A stretch of 25,690 nt of DNA from an uncultured Phascolarctobacterium sp. (GTDB lineage: Bacteria; Bacillota; Negativicutes; Acidaminococcales; Acidaminococcaceae), in contig URGS01000026.1 of the NCBI GenBank assembly GCA_900547415.1, positions 1 through 25,690 of the forward strand, read 5' to 3'. The notes below the pieces were generated by a model that saw only the letters and a program-made list of their open reading frames with translations, searched no databases and was not told where the DNA came from. Positions 6,112-14,436 of this stretch are shown here, in pieces. How positions within the stretch are numbered: position 1 is the stretch's first letter; the number at the start of each line of letters is the position of its first letter. A program made the translations under genes and the position numbers.

Positions 6112-7553
6112 TAGTCTTCACTCTTTTCTATTTTAGCAATACCAAAACCAGTATAGCCCCAAATAATTGCAAAAATAAAACCAGTGTAGCACAGTACTGC
6201 CCAAGGCAGATAATCCAAAGTCTCTACGCCCAAAGTAGCAGTCATATACGCACCTGCTGCAGACCAGGGAACCAAGGGCACAAATACAGTACCAGAGTCT
6301 TCTAATGTACGAGACAAATTCTTGGCAGCTAGACCACGAGCTTTGTAAGCATCTCGGAACATTTCGCCAGGAATAAGGATGGACAAATAAGAGTTGCCAG
6401 TGGTCAGAGCCATAGTAATGCAGGAAGCAACAGTTGCAGCAATCAAATCACCAGTAGACTTAGCTACAGTCAGGATTTTTTCCAGAACTACATCCAGACA
6501 GCCTGCACGGCTCATAATACCTGCAAAGCAGAATGCGCAGAATACCAGCAAAGTAGTACCCATGATACCAACCATACCGCCACGGTTCAGCAGCTTGGTT
6601 ACTTCCATAGCGCAGGTTGCAGGATCAAAGCCAGGATGTACAATCATTGCCACATTGAAGCCTGTAACAGTGCTTGCCAAGATATTTTTTATGGTAACAC
6701 CTTGCATCAGAACAGCCTCAAAACCAGCTACCACAGTAGAAGCCAGCATTACAGGAAGAGTAGGTTTTTTCATAACAGAACCAATTAAAACCATAGCCAC
6801 AGGCAGAAGCAATAAAATATTCCAATGATACATTGCATCTAATTGGTTCAGCAAAGTAGTTACAGTTTTAGAAGAAGCATCAACAGTAGTATCAGCATTC
6901 ATACCTGCAAAGGCATAAACAATCAGGGAAACGATCGTTGCAGGAATAGTGGTATAGAACATATGATAAATATGTTCATATAAAGTACTGCCAGCAGCAG
7001 CAGGAGCTAAATTGGTGGTATCAGACAAAGGAGAAATTTTGTCACCAAAATAGGAGCCTGCGATAACAGCGCCTGCAGTAGCAGGCAGGGATACACCAAG
7101 AGCAGATGCAATACCCATCAAAGCTACGCCCATAGTAGCAACAGAACCCCAAGAAGTACCGGTTACAACAGATACTACTGCAGTAATCAAAAATGCAGTT
7201 ACCAGCAGCAGGCTAGGATTAACCATTTGTACACCATAATAAATCATCATAGGAATAGTACCTGCAGCCATCCAAGTACCAACCAAAGCGCCAACGCAGG
7301 TCAAAATCAAAATTGCAGGCATACCCTTAGCAATTTTCAGACAGATTTCATCCATCATTTCATCCCAGGTTACACCAACACGATAAGCAATAATACCAGC
7401 TACAGCAGCAACCATAAGCAGCAGCGGCTCAGTAGCATATCCCATCACGCCCTTACCAATGGTCAAAATAACCAGCATAGCAATAATAGGAATTACAGAT
7501 TCCACAAACGTAGGCTTTCTTTTCGGAATTAAATTCTTCTTTTCTTCAGACAT
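6111..7553 (-). CDS. nhaC: NhaC-family Na+/H+ antiporter
   Basis: This 480-aa, very hydrophobic protein has about 11-12 membrane segments. Family marks include VTGTSWGSVATMGVALMGIA and GSYFGDKISPLSDTTNLAP, the ion-site region of NhaC/MleN-type carriers. The family covers Na+/H+ exchangers and also substrate/product antiporters such as the malate-lactate carrier. Because it heads an operon with two isoaspartyl dipeptidases, it may instead move a dipeptide, aspartate or another dicarboxylate; that is inference. A TTG one codon upstream is also open, but the ATG at 7553 is 7 nt from AGGAGG and is preferred. The leader holds a small TGGTT-GGGG-AACCA hairpin near 7593-7606. Confidence 0.88.
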   Translation of the reverse strand: MSEEKKNLIPKRKPTFVESVIPIIAMLVILTIGKGVMGYATEPLLLMVAAVAGIIAYRVGVTWDEMMDEICLKIAKGMPAILILTCVGALVGTWMAAGTIPMMIYYGVQMVNPSLLLVTAFLITAVVSVVTGTSWGSVATMGVALMGIASALGVSLPATAGAVIAGSYFGDKISPLSDTTNLAPAAAGSTLYEHIYHMFYTTIPATIVSLIVYAFAGMNADTTVDASSKTVTTLLNQLDAMYHWNILLLLPVAMVLIGSVMKKPTLPVMLASTVVAGFEAVLMQGVTIKNILASTVTGFNVAMIVHPGFDPATCAMEVTKLLNRGGMVGIMGTTLLVFCAFCFAGIMSRAGCLDVVLEKILTVAKSTGDLIAATVASCITMALTTGNSYLSILIPGEMFRDAYKARGLAAKNLSRTLEDSGTVFVPLVPWSAAGAYMTATLGVETLDYLPWAVLCYTGFIFAIIWGYTGFGIAKIEKSED

Positions 7554-7740
7554 CAATAGTCCTCCTTAAAATAATAAAATATAAATAAAAGATATGGTTC
7601 CCCAACCAAATCAGACTTTTCTATTCTAACATAGTAAAATATATTAGGCAATCAAGTAGCAAATTGTATACAGTATGCAATTAACAGGAAGCTTAATAAT
7701 CCCGATTAAATCAACAAAACAATAGCTAGACGTGATTCAT

Positions 7741-7774
7741 AAATTTATTTCTATAAATTTATTTCTATAAATTA
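7741..7774. repeat. Short AT-rich tandem repeat
   Basis: AAATTTATTTCTAT occurs twice in direct succession (7741-7754, 7755-7768), followed by a partial third copy. It is too small to be a known element and may be replication slippage or a curved DNA tract. Confidence 0.8.
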
Positions 7775-7920
7775 TTTTTCATTGATTTTTGTACAAATAA
7801 CATAAGCCTGCTATTGTTGCTAAAATCACATAAATACTCCTCAGGCAATGCACTTTTATTCTTCCATGAATACAATAAATCTTTGCACTTAAGACAAAGG
7901 TTATTCTTTATAAATACTAA

Positions 7921-7948
7921 AATACCCTGAAACTCACTCCAGGGTATT
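7921..7948 (-). terminator. Probable terminator of the deacetylase operon
   Basis: A 9-bp perfect stem AATACCCTG/CAGGGTATT with a 10-nt loop lies about 80 bases past the deacetylase stop. On the minus strand TTTTAG follows, so the T-tract is short. Confidence 0.6.
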
Positions 7949-8029
7949 AATTTAACCAATCTTATTTTATACTTTAGCACCTTTTATAGCTTCAGCATTC
8001 TCTCATAATACTGTGGAAGAACGACAAAA

Positions 8030-8902
8030 TTAGTAGCCTTGAACAAAAATATCTCTCACAATATTTATATCGATGCCCTTTGTTTGCAAAAATCCGAAGA
8101 AATATGCCTGCTCCAGACGCTTCTTAAAACCATCAAGTCCATTCCCGTCATCAGCAACAGTTACACGATACATTTCCATAGGAGCTTTCTTGTAGGTAGT
8201 AGAAGTATTAACACCAACATGTCCAGTCAGTCCTCTATAAAAGCCATACTTTTGAGCAGCTGCAATAACTGTTTCATTGTAGCTGCCATTGGGATAAGCC
8301 AAAGTGCGAACAATATAGCCATCAAACTTTTTCTTCAGCCAGTAGCGTGATGTGTCAAATTCCCACACAAGATATTTAGTATCAATTTTTGCCAAAGGGT
8401 TGTGGCTGTAAGTATGGGAACCAATTTCCATACCTGCTGCCAGCATATCCTTAATGTCATCATCGTCCATGAACAAAGGCTGTCCAATCTCTTTATTGAT
8501 GACAAAGAAGGACGCTTTGGCGTCGTATTTCTTGAGCAATGGCAAAACTACGTCGTGATTATTTTTGTACCCATCGTCAAAGCTCAGAGCTACATACTTA
8601 TCTACGCTTTCACCCTTCTCCAAACGATGTGCCAGCTGTTCAACACTAACAATGGTATAGCCATTATCCTTAAGATACCCAATATGTGATTCAAACAAAG
8701 CCTCTGACATAATCAGGCTCTTAGGCCAATCAATGTCATTACCAGTTCCAACTGCATGATACATTAAAACCGGAGCAGCTGTCTTGCGAAAGGCAGCATA
8801 TTCCTCCTGCCAACGCTGACCATGCTGATGCCAAGCGTACGCACCTGCCAATAGCAAAACCAAAGCTATACCAGCCAGCACAGATATTATCTTTTTTATC
8901 AT
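8030..8902 (-). CDS. Membrane-anchored polysaccharide deacetylase (NodB fold)
   Basis: This 290-aa protein has a single N-terminal membrane segment (residues 4-24), so it is anchored with the catalytic domain outside. NodB motifs are present: SFDDGY with the catalytic and metal aspartates D109/D110, GSHTYSH with metal histidines H163/H167, and an AYPNGSYN motif at 202-209. It therefore probably removes N-acetyl groups from a cell-envelope polysaccharide, such as peptidoglycan or an exported glycan. The substrate cannot be read from sequence. The ribosome site GGAG lies inside the last codons of whiA and the genes are 3 nt apart, so translation is coupled and this gene belongs to the rapZ-yvcK-whiA unit. 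Confidence 0.9.
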   Translation of the reverse strand: MIKKIISVLAGIALVLLLAGAYAWHQHGQRWQEEYAAFRKTAAPVLMYHAVGTGNDIDWPKSLIMSEALFESHIGYLKDNGYTIVSVEQLAHRLEKGESVDKYVALSFDDGYKNNHDVVLPLLKKYDAKASFFVINKEIGQPLFMDDDDIKDMLAAGMEIGSHTYSHNPLAKIDTKYLVWEFDTSRYWLKKKFDGYIVRTLAYPNGSYNETVIAAAQKYGFYRGLTGHVGVNTSTTYKKAPMEMYRVTVADDGNGLDGFKKRLEQAYFFGFLQTKGIDINIVRDIFVQGY

Positions 8903-8905
8903 AAA

Positions 8906-9835
8906 TTATTGCTCCAATTCCATTCCTAAGCCTACTGCAACCTCCTGCAGCTTTTTCAGGCGATGATTAATGCCTGATTTACCAATGCCGCCTGAATATT
9001 CCACCAAATCATTAAGTGAAACATCTGGATATTCCAAACGCAGTCTTGCTGTATCCTGCAGGGCCTTAGGCAGTTCACTAATACCCATATGCTCATCAAT
9101 GTACTTGATGCAGGCAACCTGACGCATAGCAGCCTTTACAACCTTGTTAAGATTGGCTGTTTCGCAGTTGACAGCACGGTTAATATTATTGCGCATTTCC
9201 TTTACGATACGCACATTTTCCAGCTCCATCATAGCATTATGTGCGCCAATAACACTCAAAAAGCTGATAATTCCTTCGCCGTCTTTAAGATAGATGATAT
9301 AATCATTTTTTCTATCTGTCAGTTTAGCCTTAAGAGAAAAACCATGCATAACCTTAATAATAGTCTGAGCAAAATCTTCATTGCCTGTTACCATTTCCAA
9401 ATGATAATCACTGGCGGGACGGCTGATGCTGCCGCCGCCTAAAAATGCACCACGCAAAAAGGTACGCTTGCAATTATGACTGCCCAGCAAAGGATTTTTC
9501 CAATCACTTTCACCACTGAAAAGCTGCAGCTCTGTCAAAGCCTTGCTAACCTGCGGTGCAGGAATAACTCTAACCTGGTAACGGTTATTTTTCTTTAAAC
9601 GGCGGGAGCGGGTAATGACAACCTCTGTCTGCACCTCATAATTTGTTTTTAAAAGCTGCAAAACTCTACGAGCCAAGGCTGCATTTTCTGTAGAAAAATG
9701 AATACCTACGTTCATACCGCGGATAATAATAGCGCCGCTCATACGCAGCAGTCCCAAAAGCTCTGCCTTATCTTCATTAGCGTCATTGGATTCTATTCTA
9801 GCCAACTCATTTTTTACATCATTTGAAAAAGACAA
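8906..9835 (-). CDS. whiA: DNA-binding protein WhiA
   Basis: This 309-aa protein has the WhiA architecture: an N-terminal degenerate LAGLIDADG-type fold (including LRGAFLGGGSIS, residues about 127-138) and a C-terminal helix-turn-helix near 255-300 (DVSLNDLVEYSGGIGKSGIN). WhiA acts in sporulation or cell division and in coordinating growth in Gram-positive lineages; in Bacillus it binds DNA and influences division and fatty acid metabolism. The start is TTG (giving MSFSNDVKNELARI), with AAGGAG 8 nt upstream; no ATG alternative fits the family start. It is the third gene of the conserved rapZ-yvcK-whiA order, 95 nt after yvcK with a stem-loop between them. Confidence 0.96.
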   Translation of the reverse strand: MSFSNDVKNELARIESNDANEDKAELLGLLRMSGAIIIRGMNVGIHFSTENAALARRVLQLLKTNYEVQTEVVITRSRRLKKNNRYQVRVIPAPQVSKALTELQLFSGESDWKNPLLGSHNCKRTFLRGAFLGGGSISRPASDYHLEMVTGNEDFAQTIIKVMHGFSLKAKLTDRKNDYIIYLKDGEGIISFLSVIGAHNAMMELENVRIVKEMRNNINRAVNCETANLNKVVKAAMRQVACIKYIDEHMGISELPKALQDTARLRLEYPDVSLNDLVEYSGGIGKSGINHRLKKLQEVAVGLGMELEQ

Positions 9836-9868
9836 CTCTCTAGCTCCTTCCGCTTATATTGCATAGCA

Positions 9869-9897
9869 AAGGCTTGGGCAGATTATGCTCAAGCCTT
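9869..9897 (-). promoter_or_regulatory. Stem-loop between yvcK and whiA
   Basis: AAGGCTTG pairs with CAAGCCTT and, after one mismatch, GCA pairs with TGC. No T-tract follows on either strand, so a full terminator is unlikely. It may be a processing site or an mRNA stabiliser within the operon. Confidence 0.5.
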
Positions 9898-9930
9898 GTG
9901 ACATCTTGAAAAATTGATTACACCTGCGCA

Positions 9931-11292
9931 TTAGCGGCGTTTGCGTATTTCACGCATGCCCTCACGCATAAAAATATAATCGAAGAACTGCATACCTCGT
10001 CCAAAAAGACGCAGTCTGTAAATCATGGAAATCAATACCTGTGCCAGCTTCTGCGGATCATGGCGTACCAGGTCTCGCTTGCTGACAAGAGACGCCTGTA
10101 CGACAGTGATACCGAGATTGCGGATTTTTTCCACGTCTGCACCTACAGGCACGGAACCCTCTGCATTGTAATGCTGCAAACGCTCCAAGGAAATCTTTTG
10201 ATTATTTACTACAACGTAATCCAAGAACTGAAAACCCATATGGTCAATTAAGGCCTTCACGTGCTCATAAGCACCGTAGCCGTCAGTTTCACCAGGCTGT
10301 GTCATAACATTACAGATATAAATTTTTACAGCAGATGATTGCTCAATGGCCTCACGCACTCCATCTACTAATAAGTTAGGAATAATACTTGTATAAAGGC
10401 TGCCTGGACCAAAAACTAGTACATCTGCAGCTAAAATAGCCTCAACCGCAGCCTTGGATGCAGGTGCATCAGCAGGCAGCATAGACATCCGTCTAATTCG
10501 CTTTTTCTCCAGTGGAATACGAGATTCGCCTACTACAACGCTTCCATCTGACATTTCCGCACGAAGCTGAATGTTTTCCAAGGTTGAAGGAACAACACGA
10601 CCACGCACCTTAAGAATCTGGCTGGTTGCTGCAAGACCTTCTTCCATACCACCCTCAGCCTGAGCCATAGCAGCAATGAAAAGGTTGCCAAAGCAGTGGC
10701 CTGCCAAAGGAGAATCACCCTGAAAGCGATACTGCATAATGCGTTCCATCAAGGGCTCTCTGTCTGCCAGAGCTGTAAGACAGTTACGCAAATCTCCCGG
10801 AGGGATAATGCCAAGCTCCTTACGCAGACGTCCTGATGAACCACCGTCATCAGCAGAGGTAACGACAGCAGTACAGTTATTGGTAATATATTTCATACCG
10901 CGCAGCAAAGTAGAAAGACCTGTGCCGCCGCCAATAACGGTAATAGCAGGGCCGTGAGTAAGCTTGCGCTGCACAAAAATAGTTTCCATCAAAGAGCCTG
11001 ATTTATCTGGAATCAAGGCCTCAACTACGGAAAAAATCAAACGTCTAGTACCATAAACCATGATGCCAAAGCCAACCAACAACAGAACTACACCTAACGC
11101 CATAATAAGCCCATTAGAATAGCTGCCCGTTGTCATATATGTCATTTGGAACAAAAGCTCTTCTGCCTTGCCCATAATTTGATAATTAAAGAAAAATGCC
11201 AAACCCAAGGCACACAATAAAACGCCAAAGGAAAATAAAACTAACCAGCGTTTTAAATTAATCCCTGGACACAGCCAACTAATCCAGCCCAT
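9931..11292 (-). CDS. yvcK: YvcK family UDP-sugar-binding gluconeogenesis factor
   Basis: This 453-aa protein has two N-terminal membrane segments (about 13-35 and 62-83) before a CofD-like Rossmann domain. The nucleotide-binding motif GGGTGLSTLL starts near residue 121, followed by the family signature TSADDGGSSGRLRKE and GDLRNCL. In Bacillus, YvcK binds UDP-N-acetylglucosamine and adjusts central carbon flux and wall synthesis during growth on gluconeogenic substrates. Many Firmicute orthologues lack the membrane part, while a membrane-anchored form is common in this lineage and in clostridia. The start ATG has GGAGG nearby and lies 11 nt after rapZ, so they share a transcript. Confidence 0.94.
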   Translation of the reverse strand: MGWISWLCPGINLKRWLVLFSFGVLLCALGLAFFFNYQIMGKAEELLFQMTYMTTGSYSNGLIMALGVVLLLVGFGIMVYGTRRLIFSVVEALIPDKSGSLMETIFVQRKLTHGPAITVIGGGTGLSTLLRGMKYITNNCTAVVTSADDGGSSGRLRKELGIIPPGDLRNCLTALADREPLMERIMQYRFQGDSPLAGHCFGNLFIAAMAQAEGGMEEGLAATSQILKVRGRVVPSTLENIQLRAEMSDGSVVVGESRIPLEKKRIRRMSMLPADAPASKAAVEAILAADVLVFGPGSLYTSIIPNLLVDGVREAIEQSSAVKIYICNVMTQPGETDGYGAYEHVKALIDHMGFQFLDYVVVNNQKISLERLQHYNAEGSVPVGADVEKIRNLGITVVQASLVSKRDLVRHDPQKLAQVLISMIYRLRLFGRGMQFFDYIFMREGMREIRKRR

Positions 11293-11303
11293 ATGCGCCT
11301 CCC

Positions 11304-12164
11304 TTATCTATTCTTCGGCATATCGCGATGTGTAATATCCACATTATAGCCCTGTTCCAACAAATACTCGTACAATTTATTGGCAATATAAACACTGCGA
11401 TGCTGTCCGCCTGTGCAGCCAACGCTTATAACAAGCTGACTTTTGCCCTCATTAATATACTGAGGCAGCAAAAAGTCCAGCAGCTGCTTTTCCAATTTTA
11501 AATACTCAAAGGTTTGTGGGAAACGACACATAAAGTCAGCAATAGGACGGTCATTGCCAGTCAGACTGCGCAGACTTTCATCATAAAATGGATTGGGAAG
11601 AAAACGCACGTCCAAAACCATATCACTATCTAATGGCAAACCATATTTAAAGCCAAAGGAGCGCACAATCACTCCCATGCGTTCCTTTTGAGAACCGTCG
11701 CCATACATTTCAGAAACAACAGCCTTAAGCTGCGCCGTAGTTAAATTGCTGGTATCAATAGTATTGGTAGCTCTACGTTTTAAAGGTGCCATAATTTCGC
11801 GCTCACGCTGAATATTCTGCAGCAAAGTGTTGCGCTCCCCCAAAGGATGACGTCTGCGAGTTTCCTTATAGCGACGCACCAAGGTTTCATCACTGGCATC
11901 TAAAAAGAGCAGCTCATATTTTTGACCAGAGGCTTCCATTTCATCTAAAACGCAGCTTAAATTTTTAAAGAAGCTGCCGCCTCTAATGTCCGTTACCAAA
12001 GCCACCTTTTCCTCAGAAGTCTGACGACAAAGCTCCGCAAATTTAGAAACAAGTGCAGCAGGAAGATTATCAATGCAGAAAAATTTCATATCCTCCAAAG
12101 TACGGATAACCTGGGTTTTTCCGGCGCCTGACATTCCTGTAATAATTAAAAAGTGTGATTGCAT
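11304..12164 (-). CDS. rapZ: RapZ/YvcJ family nucleotide-binding RNase adapter
   Basis: This 286-aa protein binds nucleotides through GMSGAGKT at residues 10-17 (Walker A). The C-terminal domain carries the conserved VGCTGGQHRSVYIA and the ending THRDM. In E. coli RapZ senses glucosamine-6-phosphate and guides RNase E to the GlmZ RNA; in Firmicutes the homologue YvcJ has GTPase activity and affects competence. A GTG at 12173 is also open, but ATG at 12164 matches the family start (MQSHFLIITGMSG) and has AAGGGG 8 nt upstream. It is the first gene of the rapZ-yvcK-whiA cluster. The conserved neighbourhood with the UDP-GlcNAc-binding YvcK suggests control of amino-sugar supply. Confidence 0.95.
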   Translation of the reverse strand: MQSHFLIITGMSGAGKTQVIRTLEDMKFFCIDNLPAALVSKFAELCRQTSEEKVALVTDIRGGSFFKNLSCVLDEMEASGQKYELLFLDASDETLVRRYKETRRRHPLGERNTLLQNIQREREIMAPLKRRATNTIDTSNLTTAQLKAVVSEMYGDGSQKERMGVIVRSFGFKYGLPLDSDMVLDVRFLPNPFYDESLRSLTGNDRPIADFMCRFPQTFEYLKLEKQLLDFLLPQYINEGKSQLVISVGCTGGQHRSVYIANKLYEYLLEQGYNVDITHRDMPKNR

Positions 12165-12230
12165 AGGCCTCACCCCTTATTGTCAATATTAGCACTTTTC
12201 ATTATATCACAAAAGCTAGTCTGCATAAAT

Positions 12231-12272
12231 AAAAAAGCTCTGACTACGCCGAATTTTCAGCATATTTAGAGC
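12231..12272 (-). terminator. Terminator behind the porin relic
   Basis: On the minus strand GCTCT pairs with AGAGC, enclosing a second stem (GCTGAA/TTCGGC with a G-U pair). TTTTTTATTT follows. It lies about 38 bases past the stop of the decayed porin and is probably its former terminator. Confidence 0.7.
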
Positions 12273-12309
12273 CTAAAACATAAACCATTTAATTTCTACA
12301 TATTATAAA

Positions 12310-12462
12310 TTAGAAACTATATCTAACGCCTGCGTTCCACTGCCAATCATTGTAGAAGTCGCTGCCAGTGCTGCGTTCTACGTCAAACTAGATATGGCTG
12401 TTGTCACCGCTGCCATTGTTGTAGCTGCTGATGCCATCTACATAGCTCACTTCTCCACCAAT
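12310..12462 (-). pseudogene. Relic of an outer-membrane porin C-terminus
   Basis: Reading this strand in one frame gives IGGEVSYVDGISSYNNGSG, DNSHI, a TAG stop (12388-12390), then FDVERSTGSDFYNDWQWN and AGVRYSF with a stop at 12310-12312. The alternating polar/aromatic pattern and the ending in arginine-tyrosine-serine-phenylalanine are typical of the last strands of a beta-barrel protein recognised by the Bam machinery, as in OmpM-type porins of Negativicutes. Only about 50 codons remain, there is no start, and the frame is broken by a stop. This is direct evidence that the lineage has, or had, outer-membrane proteins. Confidence 0.72.
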
Positions 12463-12463
12463 G

Positions 12464-12495
12464 AAAAAAGCTGCGACACACGCCACAGCTTTTTT
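12464..12495 (-). terminator. Terminator of bioB
   Basis: AAAAAAGCTG pairs with CAGCTTTTTT with further inner pairs (TGGC/GTCG-type, including G-U). A T-tract is present on both strands, so it can work bidirectionally. It lies about 40 bases past the bioB stop and abuts the porin relic. Confidence 0.85.
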
Positions 12496-12536
12496 CATAG
12501 ATGTTCAGTTGTAAGATTTATCTACTCAAATTTTTC

Positions 12537-13526
12537 TTAGTCCAATACAGGAGTGGAGCGCTCGCGCTTCAAATCCTTTAAGAGCTGCATATCCTTGTCA
12601 GTACCGCGTCCTGCAGTAGTCAGATAACCACCAATCATAATACCGCTGGCACCGCCATTAAGGGCCAGCGCCTGCAAATCGCGCAGGTTAACCTCTCGGC
12701 CGCCTGCAGTTCTAATCTGCGCATGAGGCAGAATAAAGCGATAAACTGCATAAGCACGCAGGATTTCCATAGGCTCCAAACGTTTATTATTTTCAAAGGG
12801 AGTTCCAGGAATGGGAGTCAAAAGGTTCAGCGGAACGGAGTCAATGCCCAGCTCTTTCAGTGTAAAGGCCATCTCCACACGCTGCTCAGGAGTTTCGTTC
12901 AGGCCAAATATACCGCCGCTGCAAACTCTCAGGCCAGCAGCCTGTGCGTTTTTAATAGTGACAAATTTATCTTCATAGGTATGAGTTGTGCAAATATCAG
13001 GGAAGTGACTGCCAGCTGTCTCTAAATTAGAATGATAACGGGTAACGCCAGACTCCTTCAGCGCCTTAGCCTGCTCCAATGTCAAAATACCAAGAGAAGC
13101 GCAGACCTCAATGTGCAGCTCAGACTTGATGCGTCTTAAGGTTTTGCAGATATTAGCAAAATCATCAGCCTTGCTTTGACCACGACCGCTTGTAACGATG
13201 GAAAAACGAACTGCTCCAGCTTCCTTAGCCTTTTTAGCTGCGTTGAACAACTCTTCCTCATCAAGAAGTGCATATTCCTTAACACCGGTATGATAATGGG
13301 CAGATTGAGCGCAGAACTTGCAGTTTTCGCTGCATTTGCCGCTGCGGGCGTTAATGATAGCACAGCAATCAACCTTGTTGCCTGCAAATTTTTGGCGAAT
13401 CTTGTCTGCCATAGACAGCAGCAGCATTGTATCTTCATCGCTTACGTTAATCAAAAATTCAGCTTCTTCTCTAGTTATATCCTGACCAGCCAACACCTTG
13501 TTAGCAAGAGCAATAATCTGTTCCAT
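12537..13526 (-). CDS. bioB: Biotin synthase
   Basis: This 329-aa radical S-adenosylmethionine enzyme inserts sulfur into dethiobiotin to make biotin, the last step of the pathway. The 4Fe-4S motif is C65/C69/C72 (CSENCKFC). Further cysteines for the 2Fe-2S cluster lie in EVCASLG and RVCSGG, and the conserved arginine is in IRTAGGREVNL. Length is standard. The ATG has AAGGA upstream. It stands alone, without other bio genes nearby, so the cell may take up dethiobiotin or encode the rest elsewhere. A consensus promoter overlapped by a BirA-type operator lies directly upstream. Confidence 0.97.
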   Translation of the reverse strand: MEQIIALANKVLAGQDITREEAEFLINVSDEDTMLLLSMADKIRQKFAGNKVDCCAIINARSGKCSENCKFCAQSAHYHTGVKEYALLDEEELFNAAKKAKEAGAVRFSIVTSGRGQSKADDFANICKTLRRIKSELHIEVCASLGILTLEQAKALKESGVTRYHSNLETAGSHFPDICTTHTYEDKFVTIKNAQAAGLRVCSGGIFGLNETPEQRVEMAFTLKELGIDSVPLNLLTPIPGTPFENNKRLEPMEILRAYAVYRFILPHAQIRTAGGREVNLRDLQALALNGGASGIMIGGYLTTAGRGTDKDMQLLKDLKRERSTPVLD

Positions 13527-13552
13527 AATTTTCCTTCACATCCTCAAAGCAA

Positions 13553-13584
13553 TTGTTAACCATATTTACATCCAAGTTAACTAA
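13553..13584 (-). promoter_or_regulatory. BirA-type biotin operator
   Basis: An interrupted inverted repeat, TTGTTAACC (13553-13561) and GTTAACTAA (13576-13584), has a 14-nt spacer, matching the Firmicute BirA box pattern (TTGTTAAC, about 14-15 nt, GTTAACAA). It covers the predicted transcription start of bioB, so biotin-loaded BirA would block initiation. Confidence 0.85.
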
Positions 13585-13589
13585 TTTAT

Positions 13590-13618
13590 ATTATACTCTC
13601 TAAAGAAGCTATAGTCAA
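13590..13618 (-). promoter_or_regulatory. bioB: bioB promoter
   Basis: On the minus strand TTGACT (13613-13618), a 17-nt spacer and a perfect TATAAT (13590-13595) place the start near 13583, inside the BirA operator. Confidence 0.85.
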
Positions 13619-13777
13619 CCTATTTTATTTTCGTGTTAACGATAACTGTTGCCAAGCCGTAATCCAGCTTTTCATTTTAACAGTACATACAATATTACGT
13701 CTAAAGGATTATGCGTTTGTAAGCTTTTCGATAAACCTTTTTAGTATAACTCTAGCCAAAACGTTTTTAAGCAAAGT

Positions 13778-13814
13778 AAAGGCACTATCCACAAATATTG
13801 CAGACAGTGCCTTT
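13778..13814 (-). terminator. Terminator of the lipoprotein gene
   Basis: AAAGGCACT pairs with AGTGCCTTT over 9 bp with a 19-nt loop. On the minus strand TTTACTTT follows. It is 22 bases past the lipoprotein stop. The remaining interval up to the bioB promoter (13619-13777) shows nothing recognisable. Confidence 0.75.
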
Positions 13815-13835
13815 AGACGCTCATTGCTATGACTA

Positions 13836-14390
13836 TTATTCCTTATTATTAATAATAGTCAGGCTCTTCATATGTTTTTTCTTGTATGGGCTGATTTTAT
13901 CCCTATCGTACAAATCCTGCAAACGCTTTGCCTCTGCATCCTTGAATTTCTGCAAATCACCGCTCTTTACCTTACTATAAACGGTGTTATCGAACAACAA
14001 GGTTCCGTCCTTTCCAATATAGGTAACAGTTGTAGCAGGCATACCAGCTTCAGTAATAACTAAACGATTGTCTCCGTCAGGCTTTGCAGACAACTTTATG
14101 GGTTTGCTGCTGTCCCATTGGAAAATAGCATCATAACGAGGGTTGAAAATGTTAGATCCTTCTAAATGATCCTTATGCATAACAAAGCTGCTTCTGTTAC
14201 ATGTCAGTACATAGGATTCACCATTCTTTTCAATATCAATAGACCTAAAGTACTTGCCATTAAAACCAATATCAGCATTTTCCTCCACATGTCCCCATTT
14301 ACCGGCAAACTTATCACCGCCGCAGCCGCTTACTACAGCCATAGCAATAACCAGCAAAGACATTAACAGGACTCGCATCCATTTACTCAT
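13836..14390 (-). CDS. Predicted lipoprotein of unknown function
   Basis: This 184-aa protein has a lipoprotein signal (residues 1-22) and lipobox VSGC (C23), followed by GGDKFAGKWGHVEENADIGF. The FAGKW opening and the beta-rich pattern with repeated charged loops resemble small extracytoplasmic lipocalin-like or stress-response lipoproteins, but I do not recognise a family. The C-terminal end (about 140-184) is strongly charged and helical (KSGDLQKFKDAEAKRLQDLY). AAGGAGG precedes the ATG. It is a single gene with its own promoter and terminator. Confidence 0.8.
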   Translation of the reverse strand: MSKWMRVLLMSLLVIAMAVVSGCGGDKFAGKWGHVEENADIGFNGKYFRSIDIEKNGESYVLTCNRSSFVMHKDHLEGSNIFNPRYDAIFQWDSSKPIKLSAKPDGDNRLVITEAGMPATTVTYIGKDGTLLFDNTVYSKVKSGDLQKFKDAEAKRLQDLYDRDKISPYKKKHMKSLTIINNKE

Positions 14391-14436
14391 AAATAAGCCT
14401 CCTTAATATGTATATTTTTCGTCTTACTATAAGTTT

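Larger units (their letters stand above)
7554..8029. other. AT-rich intergenic stretch without a convincing gene
   Basis: This stretch contains the leader of the antiporter operon, a 14-bp tandem repeat at 7741-7774, and the deacetylase terminator at 7921-7948. A 71-codon GTG-initiated reading frame (7765-7980, minus) is rejected because it runs through the terminator hairpin and lacks a good ribosome site. Confidence 0.6.

Noticed and set aside
7765..7980. 71-codon leftward reading frame
   Set aside because: It starts with GTG without a proper ribosome site, runs through a terminator hairpin and tandem repeats, and has no recognisable domain.
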